A stretch of 64,000 nucleotides of DNA from assembly GCF_013177295.1 (NCBI RefSeq), contig NZ_CP053642.1, positions 310,001 to 374,000 of the forward strand, written 5' to 3'. Source of the DNA: Actinomyces marmotae. Lineage in GTDB: Bacteria; Actinomycetota; Actinomycetes; Actinomycetales; Actinomycetaceae. How positions within the stretch are numbered: the stretch's first letter is position 1; each line of letters begins with the position of its first letter. Both the position numbers and the translations under genes were made by a program. The notes below the pieces were generated by a model that was given only the letters and a program-made list of their open reading frames with translations, was not told the DNA's origin and did no database searches. Below, in pieces: positions 25,785 to 34,384 of the stretch.

Positions 25785-25853
25785 CTCGGCGCGAGGCCAG
25801 GGGCACGCGGCGCCGTCGCAGCAGAGCGGGGCAGAGGAGCGGGGAAAGCGATG

Positions 25854-25936
25854 CGGGCCCGGTCCGCGGGAGAACCGCGGGCCGGGCCCGACGCCATGCC
25901 GGTGGCGCTGCCCCGTGAAGGCCACGGGGCGGCGCC
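25854..25936. terminator. Two tandem hairpins between convergent genes
   Basis: The first hairpin has a 16-bp stem (25854-25869 with 25875-25890, one G-T pair). The second has a 14-bp stem (25904-25917 with 25923-25936, one wobble). They sit between the ends of the upstream plus-strand gene and the minus-strand phosphate transporter and can serve both directions. Confidence 0.75.
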
Positions 25937-25940
25937 GCTC

Positions 25941-26954
25941 TCAGAGGAGGACCGCCCGGAGAAGGAGGGCGACGGCGGCTGCGATCGCCGCCGCCGCGGG
26001 TAGGGTCATCACCCAGGCCACGACGATGTCCCCCGCCACGCCCCAGCGCACGGCGCTCAGGCGCTTCGTGGCGCCCACGCCCATGATGGAGGTGGTGATT
26101 GTGTGCGTCGTCGAGACCGGCGCGCCGAACCCCATGGCGGCCACGTAGAGGAAGCCCGCGGCGACGCTCTCCGCGACGAAGCCGTGAGCGGGATCGAGGT
26201 CGATGACCTTGGACCCGAGGGTCGCCATGATGCGGGTGCCGCCGAAGTAGGTGCCGATGGAGATCGTCAGCGCCGCTGTGATCTTCACCCAGGTGGGGAC
26301 GCCGTGGTCGAAGGAATGGAATCCGCCGGCTGTCAGGGCGATAAGCATGACGCCCATCGTCTTCTGGGCGTCCTGGAGGCCGTGGCCCAGGGCCATGGCC
26401 GCGGCCGAGGCCGTCTGGGCCCAGCGGAAGCGCCTCATCGTGCGGTGGTAGGGCAGGGCCGCGCACAGCCGAAGCACGATGATCATGGCGACGTAAGCCA
26501 CGATGAACCCGCCCAGGGGCGAGACGACCATCGGGACGATGACCTTGTCCACGATCGACGACCAGTGGACCAACAAGCCGCAGGCGATGCCTCCGCCGGC
26601 CAGGCCCCCGATCAGCGCGTGGGAGGATGAGGAGGGAAGCCCGAACCACCAGGTGATGAGGTTCCAGGCGATCGCGGCGAACAGCGCGGCGAAGACGACG
26701 ATGAGGGCGATCGTGTTCCCCTCGGCCGTCTCGTAGTTGATCGACACGATGTCCGAGCCGATCGTGTGGGCCACCGAGGTGCCCAGCAGGGCCCCGATGA
26801 TGTTCATGACGGCGGCCATGACCAGGGCCGTGCGCATGGACAGCGCGCGCGTGGAGACCGACGTGGCGATGGCATTCGCGGCGTCGTGGAAGCCGTTGGT
26901 GAAGTTGAAGATGAGCGCGACGACGAGGATCGCGATGACCAGTGCTGTCATCAT
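25941..26954 (-). CDS. pitA: Inorganic phosphate transporter, Pit family
   Basis: The 337 residues have about ten helices and carry the paired PiT signatures: FNFTNGFHDAANAIATSVSTRAL at residues 16-38, and the second-half equivalents around GHGLQDAQKTMGVM and GFGAPVSTTHTITTSIMGVGATKRL. Pit proteins take up metal-phosphate complexes using the proton gradient. ATG 26954 follows the DUF47 gene by 15 bases. The DUF47-Pit pairing is a standard two-gene phosphate uptake operon. The adjacent GlnR-like regulator may influence it, but no binding site was identified. Confidence 0.93.
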   Translation of the reverse strand: MMTALVIAILVVALIFNFTNGFHDAANAIATSVSTRALSMRTALVMAAVMNIIGALLGTSVAHTIGSDIVSINYETAEGNTIALIVVFAALFAAIAWNLITWWFGLPSSSSHALIGGLAGGGIACGLLVHWSSIVDKVIVPMVVSPLGGFIVAYVAMIIVLRLCAALPYHRTMRRFRWAQTASAAAMALGHGLQDAQKTMGVMLIALTAGGFHSFDHGVPTWVKITAALTISIGTYFGGTRIMATLGSKVIDLDPAHGFVAESVAAGFLYVAAMGFGAPVSTTHTITTSIMGVGATKRLSAVRWGVAGDIVVAWVMTLPAAAAIAAAVALLLRAVLL

Positions 26955-26969
26955 GGCGGCATCGATTCG

Positions 26970-27590
26970 TCAGGAGTCGCGCACGGCGATCGACTCGACT
27001 GTGTTCGCCAGGGACTCGAAGGCGTCGATCGCGGCCTCCATGCGCTCGATGATTTCCTTGCGCTTGATGAGGCTGACGGGGTCCATCTCCTCCTCGAAGA
27101 GCCTGCCGATGCCGGCGCGGTAGATCTGGTCGCCGTGGTTCTCCAGTTCGTTGATCTTCACCCAGTAGCTCTCCAAGTCCTTGAGGGACTTCAGGCGGGG
27201 CATGGCCTGCGCGGTGAGCTCGGCGCACTGCTTGAGGATGTCGACCAGGTCGTGGCAGGCCTGGGGCAGGATGCCGACGTGGTAGAGGACGATGCAGTCG
27301 CCGGCCTCGTCGACCAGGTCCATGCAGTCGTCCATGGTGGAGCCGAGCAGGTGGAGGTCCTCACGGTCCAGCGGGGTGACGAAGGTGGCGTTGATGAGGC
27401 GCTGGAACTCGTGGTGCGAGTCGTCCGCCGCGTGCTCCTCCGCGTGGAGGGTCTCGCGGAGGCTGGTGCGCTCCTCGCGGTCGGCGGCGACGATCTGCTC
27501 GAGGACATCGCAGGCGATGACGAGGTGGCGAGCGGATCTCGACAGCAGGTCGAAGAGGGCCTCGTCATTGTTGCGGGGGTGGATGCGCAC
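26970..27590 (-). CDS. DUF47 (PhoU-like) partner of the Pit transporter
   Basis: The 206 residues form an all-helical PhoU-like bundle. Typical pieces are HAEEHAADDSHHEFQRLIN near 70, DREDLHLLGSTMDDCMDLVD near 95 and ELENHGDQIYRAGIGRLF near 150. DUF47 proteins sit next to Pit transporters and are thought to gate or regulate them. GTG 27590 has an AGGAG ribosome binding site; a frame extending 16 codons further upstream lacks one. It is the first gene of the operon. Confidence 0.88.
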   Translation of the reverse strand: MRIHPRNNDEALFDLLSRSARHLVIACDVLEQIVAADREERTSLRETLHAEEHAADDSHHEFQRLINATFVTPLDREDLHLLGSTMDDCMDLVDEAGDCIVLYHVGILPQACHDLVDILKQCAELTAQAMPRLKSLKDLESYWVKINELENHGDQIYRAGIGRLFEEEMDPVSLIKRKEIIERMEAAIDAFESLANTVESIAVRDS

Positions 27591-28030
27591 GGATGGCTCC
27601 TTGCTGGTCTGGGCGGCTCGGATCGCCGCTCCTGTCATGAATGCGCGGCCCCGGATTCTTCCGGGGCGGGGGCCCGGAGACGGTCGGCTTGCTGATGGCG
27701 GCCGCCTCGGGAGATGGTCGATTCAGGTGAGCACGGGTGATCGGGACCTCAGGTGTGGTGCGGGTTCTCTGCCGTGGTGTCGTTCTCGAGAAGGAATCGT
27801 GTGTTGAGGACGCCGGGCCGCAGGAGCGCCAGTCGGCGCGAATGCCGCTCGCGGCGGCGTGAGGTGGAGCCCGGGGCCCGTCGCGACCCGGCGTCGGCTT
27901 CAAGGTAGCAGCAGCGTCGCGCGTGCGCCAAAGGCGCCGGAGCCGAAAGCAGTGGGGCCGGTCGCGGTGGTCCTGGCGGGGGCGCTCGCGGACTGGTATC
28001 GCCTGGCATGGTCGCGCGCCCTGGGCGCCC
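27591..28030. other. Intergenic region upstream of the phosphate operon
   Basis: 440 bases between the DUF47 start and the end of the regulator gene. It should contain the promoter of the phosphate operon. No -35/-10 pair stands out, and no gene or strong hairpin is visible. A patch near 27750-27800 is less GC-rich than its surroundings. Confidence 0.5.
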
Positions 28031-28702
28031 CTAGATGATCCCCGGGGCATCGAGACGGTAGCCCACATTGCGGACCGTCCCGATGAACTGGTCGTACTCC
28101 GTGCCGAGCTTCGCGCGCAGGCGGCGCACATGGACATCCACCGTCCGCGCCCCGCCGATGTAGTCCTGGCCCCAGACCTCGTCCAGGAGCGTCTCCCGGG
28201 TCAGGACCCGGCCCCGGTTGATCGCCATGAACTTGAGCAACTCGAACTCCTTGTAGGTGAGATCGAGGATCTCCCCGTGGATCCTGGCGGTGTAGGCGGT
28301 GACATCGATGACGAGGTCGCCGACCTCCAGGCGGTCCTCCCTAGGGGCCTGGGAGGGGGGCGCGGCGCGGCGCAGCATCCGCAGTCTCGCGGCGAGCTCG
28401 GCGGGGGAGGACCCGGCCATGACGAAGTCGGAGGCTCCCCAGTCGTCCTGGAGCGCCGCGGCCCCGCCGTCGTCGACGACGAGCAGGATAGGCCCGCACT
28501 CCATCGGCCCGCTCAGGAGCTGGCACAGGGCTCGCGCCCGGGTCAGGTCCGCCCTGGCGTCGATGAGGATCGCGTCGGCGTCGTCGACCGCGCCGTAGTT
28601 CGCCGGGAGCGGGGGCAGGCAGGTGATGGTCACGTCGAGGAACGATGCGGCGGGAAGCGCGTCCGCGGGGTCGGCGGCGTGGGTGAACATGACGACGCGC
28701 AT
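28031..28702 (-). CDS. glnR: GlnR-like OmpR/PhoB-family transcriptional regulator
   Basis: The 223 residues have an N-terminal receiver-like domain with IDARADLTRARALCQLLSG and no clear phospho-acceptor motif. A winged-helix DNA-binding domain follows from about 125 (LTYKEFELLKFMAINRGRVL, LLDEVWGQDYIGGARTVDVH, VRRLRAKLGTEYDQFIGTVRNVGYRL). This is the atypical, kinase-independent layout of GlnR, the actinobacterial master regulator of nitrogen genes and some transport genes. The start ATG 28702 has a GAGGAGAGG ribosome binding site. Position next to phosphate uptake suggests nutrient control. Assignment as GlnR rather than a paralogue is likely but not proven. Confidence 0.8.
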   Translation of the reverse strand: MRVVMFTHAADPADALPAASFLDVTITCLPPLPANYGAVDDADAILIDARADLTRARALCQLLSGPMECGPILLVVDDGGAAALQDDWGASDFVMAGSSPAELAARLRMLRRAAPPSQAPREDRLEVGDLVIDVTAYTARIHGEILDLTYKEFELLKFMAINRGRVLTRETLLDEVWGQDYIGGARTVDVHVRRLRAKLGTEYDQFIGTVRNVGYRLDAPGII

Positions 28703-28846
28703 GCGATCCCTCTCCTCGGACCCTCCTGGGCATTGCCGGATAGGCCGTCCCGGGTGGCGCGGGGCTGGTGCCCGGGCGCCCTCGGGGGCCTCCCCAAGTG
28801 AAGCACACGTCATGCGATCGCGCTGGGGTGTGCGACGATACGAGTC

Positions 28847-29749
28847 GTGGACACCCCTGCCAATCCCCAGAGCGGTCTCGGGCGCCCGGCGCCCGCACCC
28901 GCCTCCTCGCGCCCCGGATACGGCACCCGGCGCGGGAGCGGCGTGCCGAAGGAGCCCGGCATCGTGGACCCCGCCTGGACCCGCTTGGCGGTGGCCGGTC
29001 TCATCCCCGTCCTCCTCGCCGCCTCGGCCCCCATGGCGGTGTGGGCGCGGATGGTCCTCGTCGTCGTCCTCATCCTGGCCATGGCGCAGGGGTGGCCGGC
29101 CCTCGTCCGGGCCCGCCACGATTCGGGGTCGACGTCGGTGATCGCCCTGACGGGGGTCGTGGGCGCGTTGGCCGTGGCCTGGCGGCAGGACTACGGCGCC
29201 GCCGGTGTCGTCATGGCGCTGTCCGTCCTCATCGCATTCGTCGCCCAGATGCTCCGCAAGGGGGATCGGAGGGGATTGCTTGAGAGTTTGTCCTCGACGG
29301 TCTCCGGCGCCCTCGTGGCGATCTCCGGCGCCGCCTGGTGCGCGCTGGAGCCCGGTGTGGCCGACCCCGCCGTCATCGTCCCATGCAGCCTGGCGCTGTT
29401 CATCGGCGCGCTGCTGACCACGCTGGAGGCGCGAGCCAGCGTCCTGGAGACCCTCACCATGACGCTGCCCGCGGTGATCTCGGGCGCGGTTGGCGGGCTG
29501 CTCGCCCTCATCGGGTTCTTCGGACCGGCGCACACGGGGCTCGGCGAGGCTGCTCAGTCCGGGGCGGCCTGCCTCATCGTGGGCTTCACGGCTGGCGTCC
29601 TCATGGCAGCCGCGAACCGCGTGCTGTGGACGCACCAGTGGGTTCCCGGCGGGCGGGCCGCGATCGCCAGCGCCATCGTGCCGATCCTCGCCGTCGGAGC
29701 GCCGTCGTACGCCATCGCCCGCCTCATGGGCAGCTTCGTCGCCGGCTAG
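28847..29749 (+). CDS. Polytopic membrane protein, unknown function
   Basis: The 300 residues start with about 45 Pro/Gly/Arg-rich cytoplasmic residues, then about eight hydrophobic helices with few charges between them. A family cannot be named. The order regulator, membrane protein, nitrobindin, YgfZ, DUF2516, Dtd looks like a conserved actinobacterial neighbourhood. GTG 28847 lies seven bases after GACGAT, a leaderless start divergent from the GlnR-like gene. The stop codon is eight bases before the 74-bp palindrome, which may end its transcript. Confidence 0.7.
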   Translation: MDTPANPQSGLGRPAPAPASSRPGYGTRRGSGVPKEPGIVDPAWTRLAVAGLIPVLLAASAPMAVWARMVLVVVLILAMAQGWPALVRARHDSGSTSVIALTGVVGALAVAWRQDYGAAGVVMALSVLIAFVAQMLRKGDRRGLLESLSSTVSGALVAISGAAWCALEPGVADPAVIVPCSLALFIGALLTTLEARASVLETLTMTLPAVISGAVGGLLALIGFFGPAHTGLGEAAQSGAACLIVGFTAGVLMAAANRVLWTHQWVPGGRAAIASAIVPILAVGAPSYAIARLMGSFVAG

Positions 29750-29756
29750 CCATCGC

Positions 29757-29830
29757 GCCGAGACCGGTCGAAAATAGGAGCGAGACCGGTCCGCGGACCG
29801 GTCTCGCTCCTATTTTCGACCGGTCTCGGC
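29757..29830. repeat. 22-bp-repeat palindrome, copy 2
   Basis: A perfect 74-bp palindrome with no loop (arms 29757-29793 and 29794-29830). Each arm has two CGAGACCGGT units 22 bases apart, separated by the same 12-base spacer, CGAAAATAGGAG, as copy 1. It lies between two genes on the same strand and just before the next gene's -10 element (TAGGGT, 29848-29853). It could act as a terminator or a DNA-binding element. Confidence 0.95.
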
Positions 29831-29859
29831 ATTGGGGCGGGGCGGCTTAGGGTGGGGGC

Positions 29860-30555
29860 ATGACTTTCTCCCTCCCCGATGACCTGGCCCCCGAGCTCTA
29901 CCCGCTCGCCTGGCTGGTCGGTACCTGGCGCGGCTACGGTGTGCTCACCTACGGCGAGACCATTCCCGAGCAGGCGGTTTACCAGGAGATCGTCTTCGAG
30001 CACGACGGCGGTCCCTACCTGCGCCAGATCACCACCGTGTGGACCCTGGACACCACGCGATCGCAGGATCTCGACTTCGAGGTCCCCGGGCTCGAGGGCG
30101 CCACGCGCATCGCCCCGGCTCAGATCTGGTCCACGGAGACCGCCTATTGGCGCCCCGTCGGCCAGGAGGCCCCCGACGCCGACACCCGCACCCCGATCAC
30201 CCGCCTCGAGGTGGTCTCCGCCGACCCTGCCGGGCAGGTCGGCGTCTGGGAGGGCTGGATCCAGGGCCCCCGCGCCCAGATCGGCACCCAGGCCGTGGGC
30301 CGCACCCGCACCAGCGCCCCCCTGACCGAGATGACCCGCGTCCTCGGGCTCGTGGGCGGCGATCTCATGTGGGCGCAGGACATGGCCGCCTTCGGCCAGG
30401 ACCTGCAGAGCTACGCCTCCGGCCGCCTCGGGCGGGTCGAGGATCCCGAGGACCCCGCCGCCCAGCCGGGCGCGCTCCTATCCGACGCCCCTGGGCTCCC
30501 CGAGCCGGCCGGTGCCCCCGCGCAGGGGGCCGACGACGCCGGGGCGGCCCAGTGA
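29860..30555 (+). CDS. Nitrobindin/FABP-like beta-barrel protein (DUF1794)
   Basis: The protein has 231 residues. The opening LAWLVGTWRGYG (GxWxGxG) near residue 20 and the barrel strands YQEIVFEHDGGPYLRQITTV and WSTETAYWRP fit the actinobacterial nitrobindin-like family, some of which bind heme and isomerise peroxynitrite. In known heme-binding members a histidine near the barrel end (LQHHL region) holds the iron. Here the equivalent stretch reads MAAFGQDLQSYASGRL, with no histidine. Heme binding is therefore doubtful or uses another ligand such as Tyr. The C-terminal 45 residues are low complexity. ATG 29860 lies six bases after TAGGGT. It is followed by ygfZ with a TGATG overlap. Confidence 0.82.
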   Translation: MTFSLPDDLAPELYPLAWLVGTWRGYGVLTYGETIPEQAVYQEIVFEHDGGPYLRQITTVWTLDTTRSQDLDFEVPGLEGATRIAPAQIWSTETAYWRPVGQEAPDADTRTPITRLEVVSADPAGQVGVWEGWIQGPRAQIGTQAVGRTRTSAPLTEMTRVLGLVGGDLMWAQDMAAFGQDLQSYASGRLGRVEDPEDPAAQPGALLSDAPGLPEPAGAPAQGADDAGAAQ

Positions 30556-31868
30556 TGCGCCCCTCACCTCTGCTGGACTGGCCGGACGCCATCGCCGAGG
30601 ACGCCACTGGTCCCGACGCCGCCGTTCCCGCGCATTACGGCAATCCCCTGCGCGAGCAGGCAGCCCTGGTCGACGGGCAGGCCATCACCGCGCTGGCCAG
30701 AGACGTCGTGGCGGTGAGCGGCCCGGACCGCCTGTCCTGGCTCACCACGCTGACCAGCCAGGACCTGACCCCCCTGGCCCCGGGCGACGGCGGGGCCGAG
30801 GCCCTCATCCTGGACGCCCAGGGGCGGATCCGCCATGCGCTGGCCGTCCTCGACGACGGCGCCACCGCCTGGATCGTCGTCGACGCGGGCGAAGGGCCGG
30901 CGCTCGTTGAGCACCTGGAAAGGATGCGCTTCATGCTGCGCGTCGAGGCGTCCCTGCGCGACGACGTCGCCGCCCTGGGCGCGCTGGGCAGCGGCGCCGC
31001 CGCCCTTGAGGAGGCGGTCCGCTCCACCCGCCCCGGGGGCGATGAGCCGCCCGCGGAGCCGGAGGCTCCCGCGCCGTCCCTCCCCACGGCGGCGACCTGG
31101 CGTGACCCCTGGCCCGGCGTCGTCGACGGCGGGACGAGCTACGACGTCGGCCTCGAATCCTCCCGGCATCCGGGGGAGGGCTATCGCGCGGCCATGGTGC
31201 TCGCCCCCGCCGGGTGGGTCGCGGATATCGCCCGGTCCTTCCTGAATGGGGGCCCGGGGCGGAGGCTGGCTGGGGCACAGGCCTGGGAGGCGCTGCGCGT
31301 CGAGGCGGGGCGCCCCCGCTGGGCCCGCGAGGCCGATGAACGTGCGATCCCGCACGAACTCGACTGGCTGCGCACCGCCGTCCACCTGGACAAGGGCTGC
31401 TACCCGGGCCAGGAGACAGTGGCCCGCACCCTCAACCTCGGGCGCCCCCCACGGCGCCTCGCCCTCCTGCAGCTTGACGGCCTGACGGGTCAGGCGCCCC
31501 TCCCCGGCGCCCCCGTGCGCCTGGGGGAGCGCGTGGTGGGCGCCGTGACGAGCGCGGCCCGCCATCACGAGCTCGGGCCGATCGCCCTGGCGCTCCTGCG
31601 CCGGGGTGTGCCCCCGGACGCGGCTCTCCTCGTCGATGTCGTGGAGGCCGACGAGGCCGGGGGCGCGGGGGAGGACGACGGCGCGGCGCCCCCGGTGGTC
31701 CTTGGCGCGGTGGATGCCGCTCAGGAGCCCCTGGTCAGCCCCGAGGGGCGGGCGCAGGCCAGCCCCGCCGAACGGCCGGGCGCGGGGCTGCGGGCCGCGG
31801 GCCGCAGCATCGGGCTCGGCAACGGCGGATCGAGCGGCGGCCTGGCTAGCGGGCCCCGCACGGCCTGA
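30555..31868 (+). CDS. ygfZ: Folate-binding YgfZ/GcvT-like protein
   Basis: The 437 residues show the GcvT-like fold: VSGPDRLSWLTTLTSQDLT near 57, LDAQGRIRHALAVL near 86, and the YgfZ hallmark LDKGCYPGQETVART near 280 with its conserved Cys. YgfZ proteins use tetrahydrofolate to help repair or assemble certain iron-sulfur enzymes. The chain is longer than E. coli YgfZ because of a 40-residue Pro/Ala loop near 160 and an 85-residue C-terminal tail. Its start overlaps the nitrobindin stop, and together the pair suggests a link between iron-sulfur maintenance and reactive nitrogen defence (inference). Confidence 0.9.
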   Translation: MRPSPLLDWPDAIAEDATGPDAAVPAHYGNPLREQAALVDGQAITALARDVVAVSGPDRLSWLTTLTSQDLTPLAPGDGGAEALILDAQGRIRHALAVLDDGATAWIVVDAGEGPALVEHLERMRFMLRVEASLRDDVAALGALGSGAAALEEAVRSTRPGGDEPPAEPEAPAPSLPTAATWRDPWPGVVDGGTSYDVGLESSRHPGEGYRAAMVLAPAGWVADIARSFLNGGPGRRLAGAQAWEALRVEAGRPRWAREADERAIPHELDWLRTAVHLDKGCYPGQETVARTLNLGRPPRRLALLQLDGLTGQAPLPGAPVRLGERVVGAVTSAARHHELGPIALALLRRGVPPDAALLVDVVEADEAGGAGEDDGAAPPVVLGAVDAAQEPLVSPEGRAQASPAERPGAGLRAAGRSIGLGNGGSSGGLASGPRTA

Positions 31869-31947
31869 ACCGCTTGAACCGCCTGAGCCCTCGCCCCTGG
31901 GCGCGGCGGCCTCCTGGCCCGCCTCATTGCCCCGCTAAGGTAGGGGC

Positions 31948-32385
31948 GTGAGCATGTTGACCGCTACCGCGAATGCCCTCGCCGGGGCCGTCGCCTACCT
32001 GCAACTGGCCTTCATCCTGGTCGCCTTGGCGCTGGGCGCGTGGGCCGTGGTGGACTCGCTCACCCACCGGCCCGATCATTACGTCGCCGCGGGCAAGCGC
32101 AGCAAGGGCTTCTGGGTCGGCCTCAACGCCGTGGGCATCATCGTCGTCCTGCTCACGGGGGGCCTGTCGGCGCTCGAGCTACTGGGGGCGGTGGTCACCT
32201 CGGGCGTGCGTGGCATCGCCGGTCTTCGGCCCCAGTCCCTGGGCCTGCTGGGCCTGCTGGGGATGGTGGCCAACGCGGTCTACCTCGCCGATGCGCGCCC
32301 CGCCCTCCAGGTGTACCGCCCGATCCGGGTGCGCTCGCGGATCCGCCGCCCGGGCGGTGGGGGCCTGAAGGGCCGGTGGCGCTGA
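31948..32385 (+). CDS. DUF2516 membrane protein
   Basis: The 145 residues have three hydrophobic segments ([37 protein letters not shown], and one near [16 protein letters not shown]) and a basic tail. The [20 protein letters not shown] stretch is the DUF2516 signature. Function unknown. GTG 31948 lies six bases after TAAGGT (leaderless). The stop overlaps the dtd start (TGATG). Confidence 0.85.
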   Translation: MSMLTATANALAGAVAYLQLAFILVALALGAWAVVDSLTHRPDHYVAAGKRSKGFWVGLNAVGIIVVLLTGGLSALELLGAVVTSGVRGIAGLRPQSLGLLGLLGMVANAVYLADARPALQVYRPIRVRSRIRRPGGGGLKGRWR

Positions 32386-32810
32386 TGCGCGCCGTCCTCC
32401 AGCGCGTCACGCGCGCGGCCGTGCGGGTCGACGGCGACGTCGTTGGCGAGATCACGCGCCCAGGACTCATGGCGCTCGTGGGCGCCACTCATGACGACGG
32501 CCCTGCGCAGGTGGCCACGATCGCCCGCAAGATCGCGGACCTGCGCCTCCTGGCCGGCGAGCACTCCGTCACCGAGGCCGGCGCGCCCGTGCTCGTCGTC
32601 TCCCAGTTCACCCTCTACGGGGACGCGCGCAAGGGGCGGCGCCCCACCTGGAACGCGGCCGCTCCCGGCCCCGTGGCCGAGCCGCTGATCGACGCCGTCG
32701 TGGCGGATCTGCGCGAGCGCGGCCTGGAGGTGGCCACGGGCCGATTCGGCGCTGATATGCGCATCGACATGGAGGCTGACGGCCCGGTGACGATCCTGGT
32801 GGAGGCCTGA
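32385..32810 (+). CDS. dtd: D-aminoacyl-tRNA deacylase
   Basis: The 141 residues match Dtd closely: [20 protein letters not shown] at the start, [20 protein letters not shown] around 73-92 with the catalytic SQFT loop, and the C-terminal GPVTILVEA with the Gly-cisPro motif that rejects L-amino acids. Dtd hydrolyses D-aminoacyl-tRNAs (and Gly-tRNA-Ala) as a proofreading step. It is translationally coupled to DUF2516 upstream and abuts the phosphopantetheinyl transferase gene with no gap. Confidence 0.95.
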   Translation: MRAVLQRVTRAAVRVDGDVVGEITRPGLMALVGATHDDGPAQVATIARKIADLRLLAGEHSVTEAGAPVLVVSQFTLYGDARKGRRPTWNAAAPGPVAEPLIDAVVADLRERGLEVATGRFGADMRIDMEADGPVTILVEA

Positions 32811-33485
32811 GTGAGCGGTGGCCCGGCGCGGCTCCTCACAGAGTTAGTGCCCGGCTCGGTCAGCGTCGCCGAGACCCGCGAGGAGCTCGATGAGGCCCTC
32901 CACGGCGAGGAGGCCGCCCTCGCCGAGCGCATGTCCGACCGGCGGTGCCGGGAGTTCACCACCGTCCGGGGCTGCGCCCGCCGCGCCCTGCGCGGCCTGG
33001 GCCACCGGCGTCCGCCCATGGTGCCCGGTGGCGCGGGCGAGCCGGCCTGGCCCGCGGGCGTCGTCGGCTCCATGACCCACTGCGAGCGTTACCGCGCCGC
33101 CGCGGTGGCGCGCCAGGAGGACGTGGACTGCCTGGGCATCGATGCGGAGCCCAACGCGCCGCTCCCGGCGGGCGTGCTGGCGCGGGTGGCGACGACGCCG
33201 GAGGAGATCGGCGTCCTTGGCCGCCTCGCCGCGGAGCGGCCCGATGTCGCCGTCGACAGGCTCCTGTTCAGCGTCAAGGAGAGCCTGTACAAGGCCTGGT
33301 ACCCGCGGGAGGCGCGATGGCTGGGCTTCGGCGATGCCCTGGTGCGCCTCGCCGATGGCGAGTTCACCGCGGATCTGACCGATCCCCGGCCCGGTGGGCG
33401 GACGAGGCGCCTTCACGGCAGGTGGATCCTCGCCGAGGGCACCATCGCCACGGCTGTCGTCGTGCCCGTGGGCCGGTGGGCGTGA
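32811..33485 (+). CDS. 4'-phosphopantetheinyl transferase (Sfp/EntD type)
   Basis: The 224 residues include GSMTHCERYRAAAVA, CLGIDAEPNAPLP (Mg-binding Asp and Glu) and LFSVKESLYKAWYP, the WxxKEAxxK-like core of this superfamily. These enzymes move phosphopantetheine from CoA to carrier proteins. EntD-like members act on siderophore or polyketide carriers; no such megasynthase is in the window, so the target is unknown. GTG 32811 follows the dtd stop directly. Confidence 0.87.
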   Translation: MSGGPARLLTELVPGSVSVAETREELDEALHGEEAALAERMSDRRCREFTTVRGCARRALRGLGHRRPPMVPGGAGEPAWPAGVVGSMTHCERYRAAAVARQEDVDCLGIDAEPNAPLPAGVLARVATTPEEIGVLGRLAAERPDVAVDRLLFSVKESLYKAWYPREARWLGFGDALVRLADGEFTADLTDPRPGGRTRRLHGRWILAEGTIATAVVVPVGRWA

Positions 33486-33566
33486 CCGGCGCGCGCCAGT
33501 TCTCCAGGGGTATGACCCCAGTTCTCGCGGGTTGCGTGACGCGGCGGCGCTGAGGACACTGTGCGT

Positions 33567-34214
33567 GTGACCCGTCGCACGCGCCCGCACCTGGCTCGCC
33601 TCCTCGCGGCCGTAGCCGCCGCAGGCGCCGCAGGCGCCGCAGGCGCGGTTGCCGTCGGCTACGTGGCCGGGCGCCTGCGCCCGCGCGGGAACGACGCCGA
33701 ACCCCTGCCCGGCGACGGCCTCCTTCCTGGCGCCACTCTCGTCGAGACCCACGAGACGGTGCTCACGGCGTCGGCCGCCGCCGTGTGGCCCTGGCTCGTC
33801 CAGATGGGCTATGGGCGCGGCGGCTTCTACACCTTCGACGTCCTCCAGAGGCTCGCCGGCCTGGGCATCGTCAACGCCGACGTCATCGACTCGGCCTGGC
33901 AGGACCTCGCCGAGGGCGACCGCGTGCGCCTCGCCGAGGATCTGAGCCTCGCCGTCGCCCTCCTGGAGCCCGAGCGCTGCCTCGTCCTGTCCAGTCAGGG
34001 CGGCAGCGCCCCGGCCGGCTCGGGAATGGACTTCGACTTCACCTGGGCCTTCGTCCTCGCCCCGACGGCGTCTGGGGCGTGCCGCCTGATCGTGCGCGAG
34101 CGGTACGCGCCGCACACGCCCGCCGCCGCCAGGATGGTGCGCTCCGCCCGACCGGTGGCCCGGCTCATGACGCACGGCATGCTCCACGGCCTGCGCCACC
34201 GCGCCCAGGCTTGA
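33567..34214 (+). CDS. SRPBCC-like exported or membrane-anchored protein
   Basis: The protein has 215 residues. An Arg-rich start and one Ala/Gly hydrophobic helix (residues 8-32), whose DNA has three tandem nine-base GCAGGCGCC units near 33623-33649, act as a signal anchor. The rest fits an SRPBCC (START-like) ligand-binding fold, with ETHETVLTASAAAVWPWLVQ followed by MGYGRGGFYTFDVLQRLAG. Function unknown; relatives bind hydrophobic molecules. The start at GTG 33567 lies six bases after GACACT; the GTG at 33561 abuts that element. Tandem codon repeats in the helix could change its length. Confidence 0.72.
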   Translation: MTRRTRPHLARLLAAVAAAGAAGAAGAVAVGYVAGRLRPRGNDAEPLPGDGLLPGATLVETHETVLTASAAAVWPWLVQMGYGRGGFYTFDVLQRLAGLGIVNADVIDSAWQDLAEGDRVRLAEDLSLAVALLEPERCLVLSSQGGSAPAGSGMDFDFTWAFVLAPTASGACRLIVRERYAPHTPAAARMVRSARPVARLMTHGMLHGLRHRAQA

Positions 34215-34234
34215 GTCGTTCCCGCTCAACTCTG

Positions 34235-34252
34235 CTCACGCCCACCGCGAAC
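34235..34252 (+). promoter_or_regulatory. Candidate ClgR operator upstream of clpC
   Basis: CTCACGCCCACCGCGAAC fits the actinobacterial ClgR pattern CGC-N5-GCG, with the flanking AAC as in the known consensus and two mismatches in the less conserved positions. Its centre lies about 49 bases before the transcription start expected from TAGCCT at 34281-34286, a good position for an activator. ClgR activates clp genes in corynebacteria and streptomycetes. Confidence 0.55.
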
Positions 34253-34384
34253 AGGGGGGTGGGGCCCCATGCCCCGCCGTTAGCCTTGGCAGCACGTGCC
34301 CGCGCTGGGCCCGCTCGCGCTCATCGAGTGCTCGCGGTTGTCCGGCGCCCCAACCGACCGCGCGTGCCGAGGAGATAACCCGCG

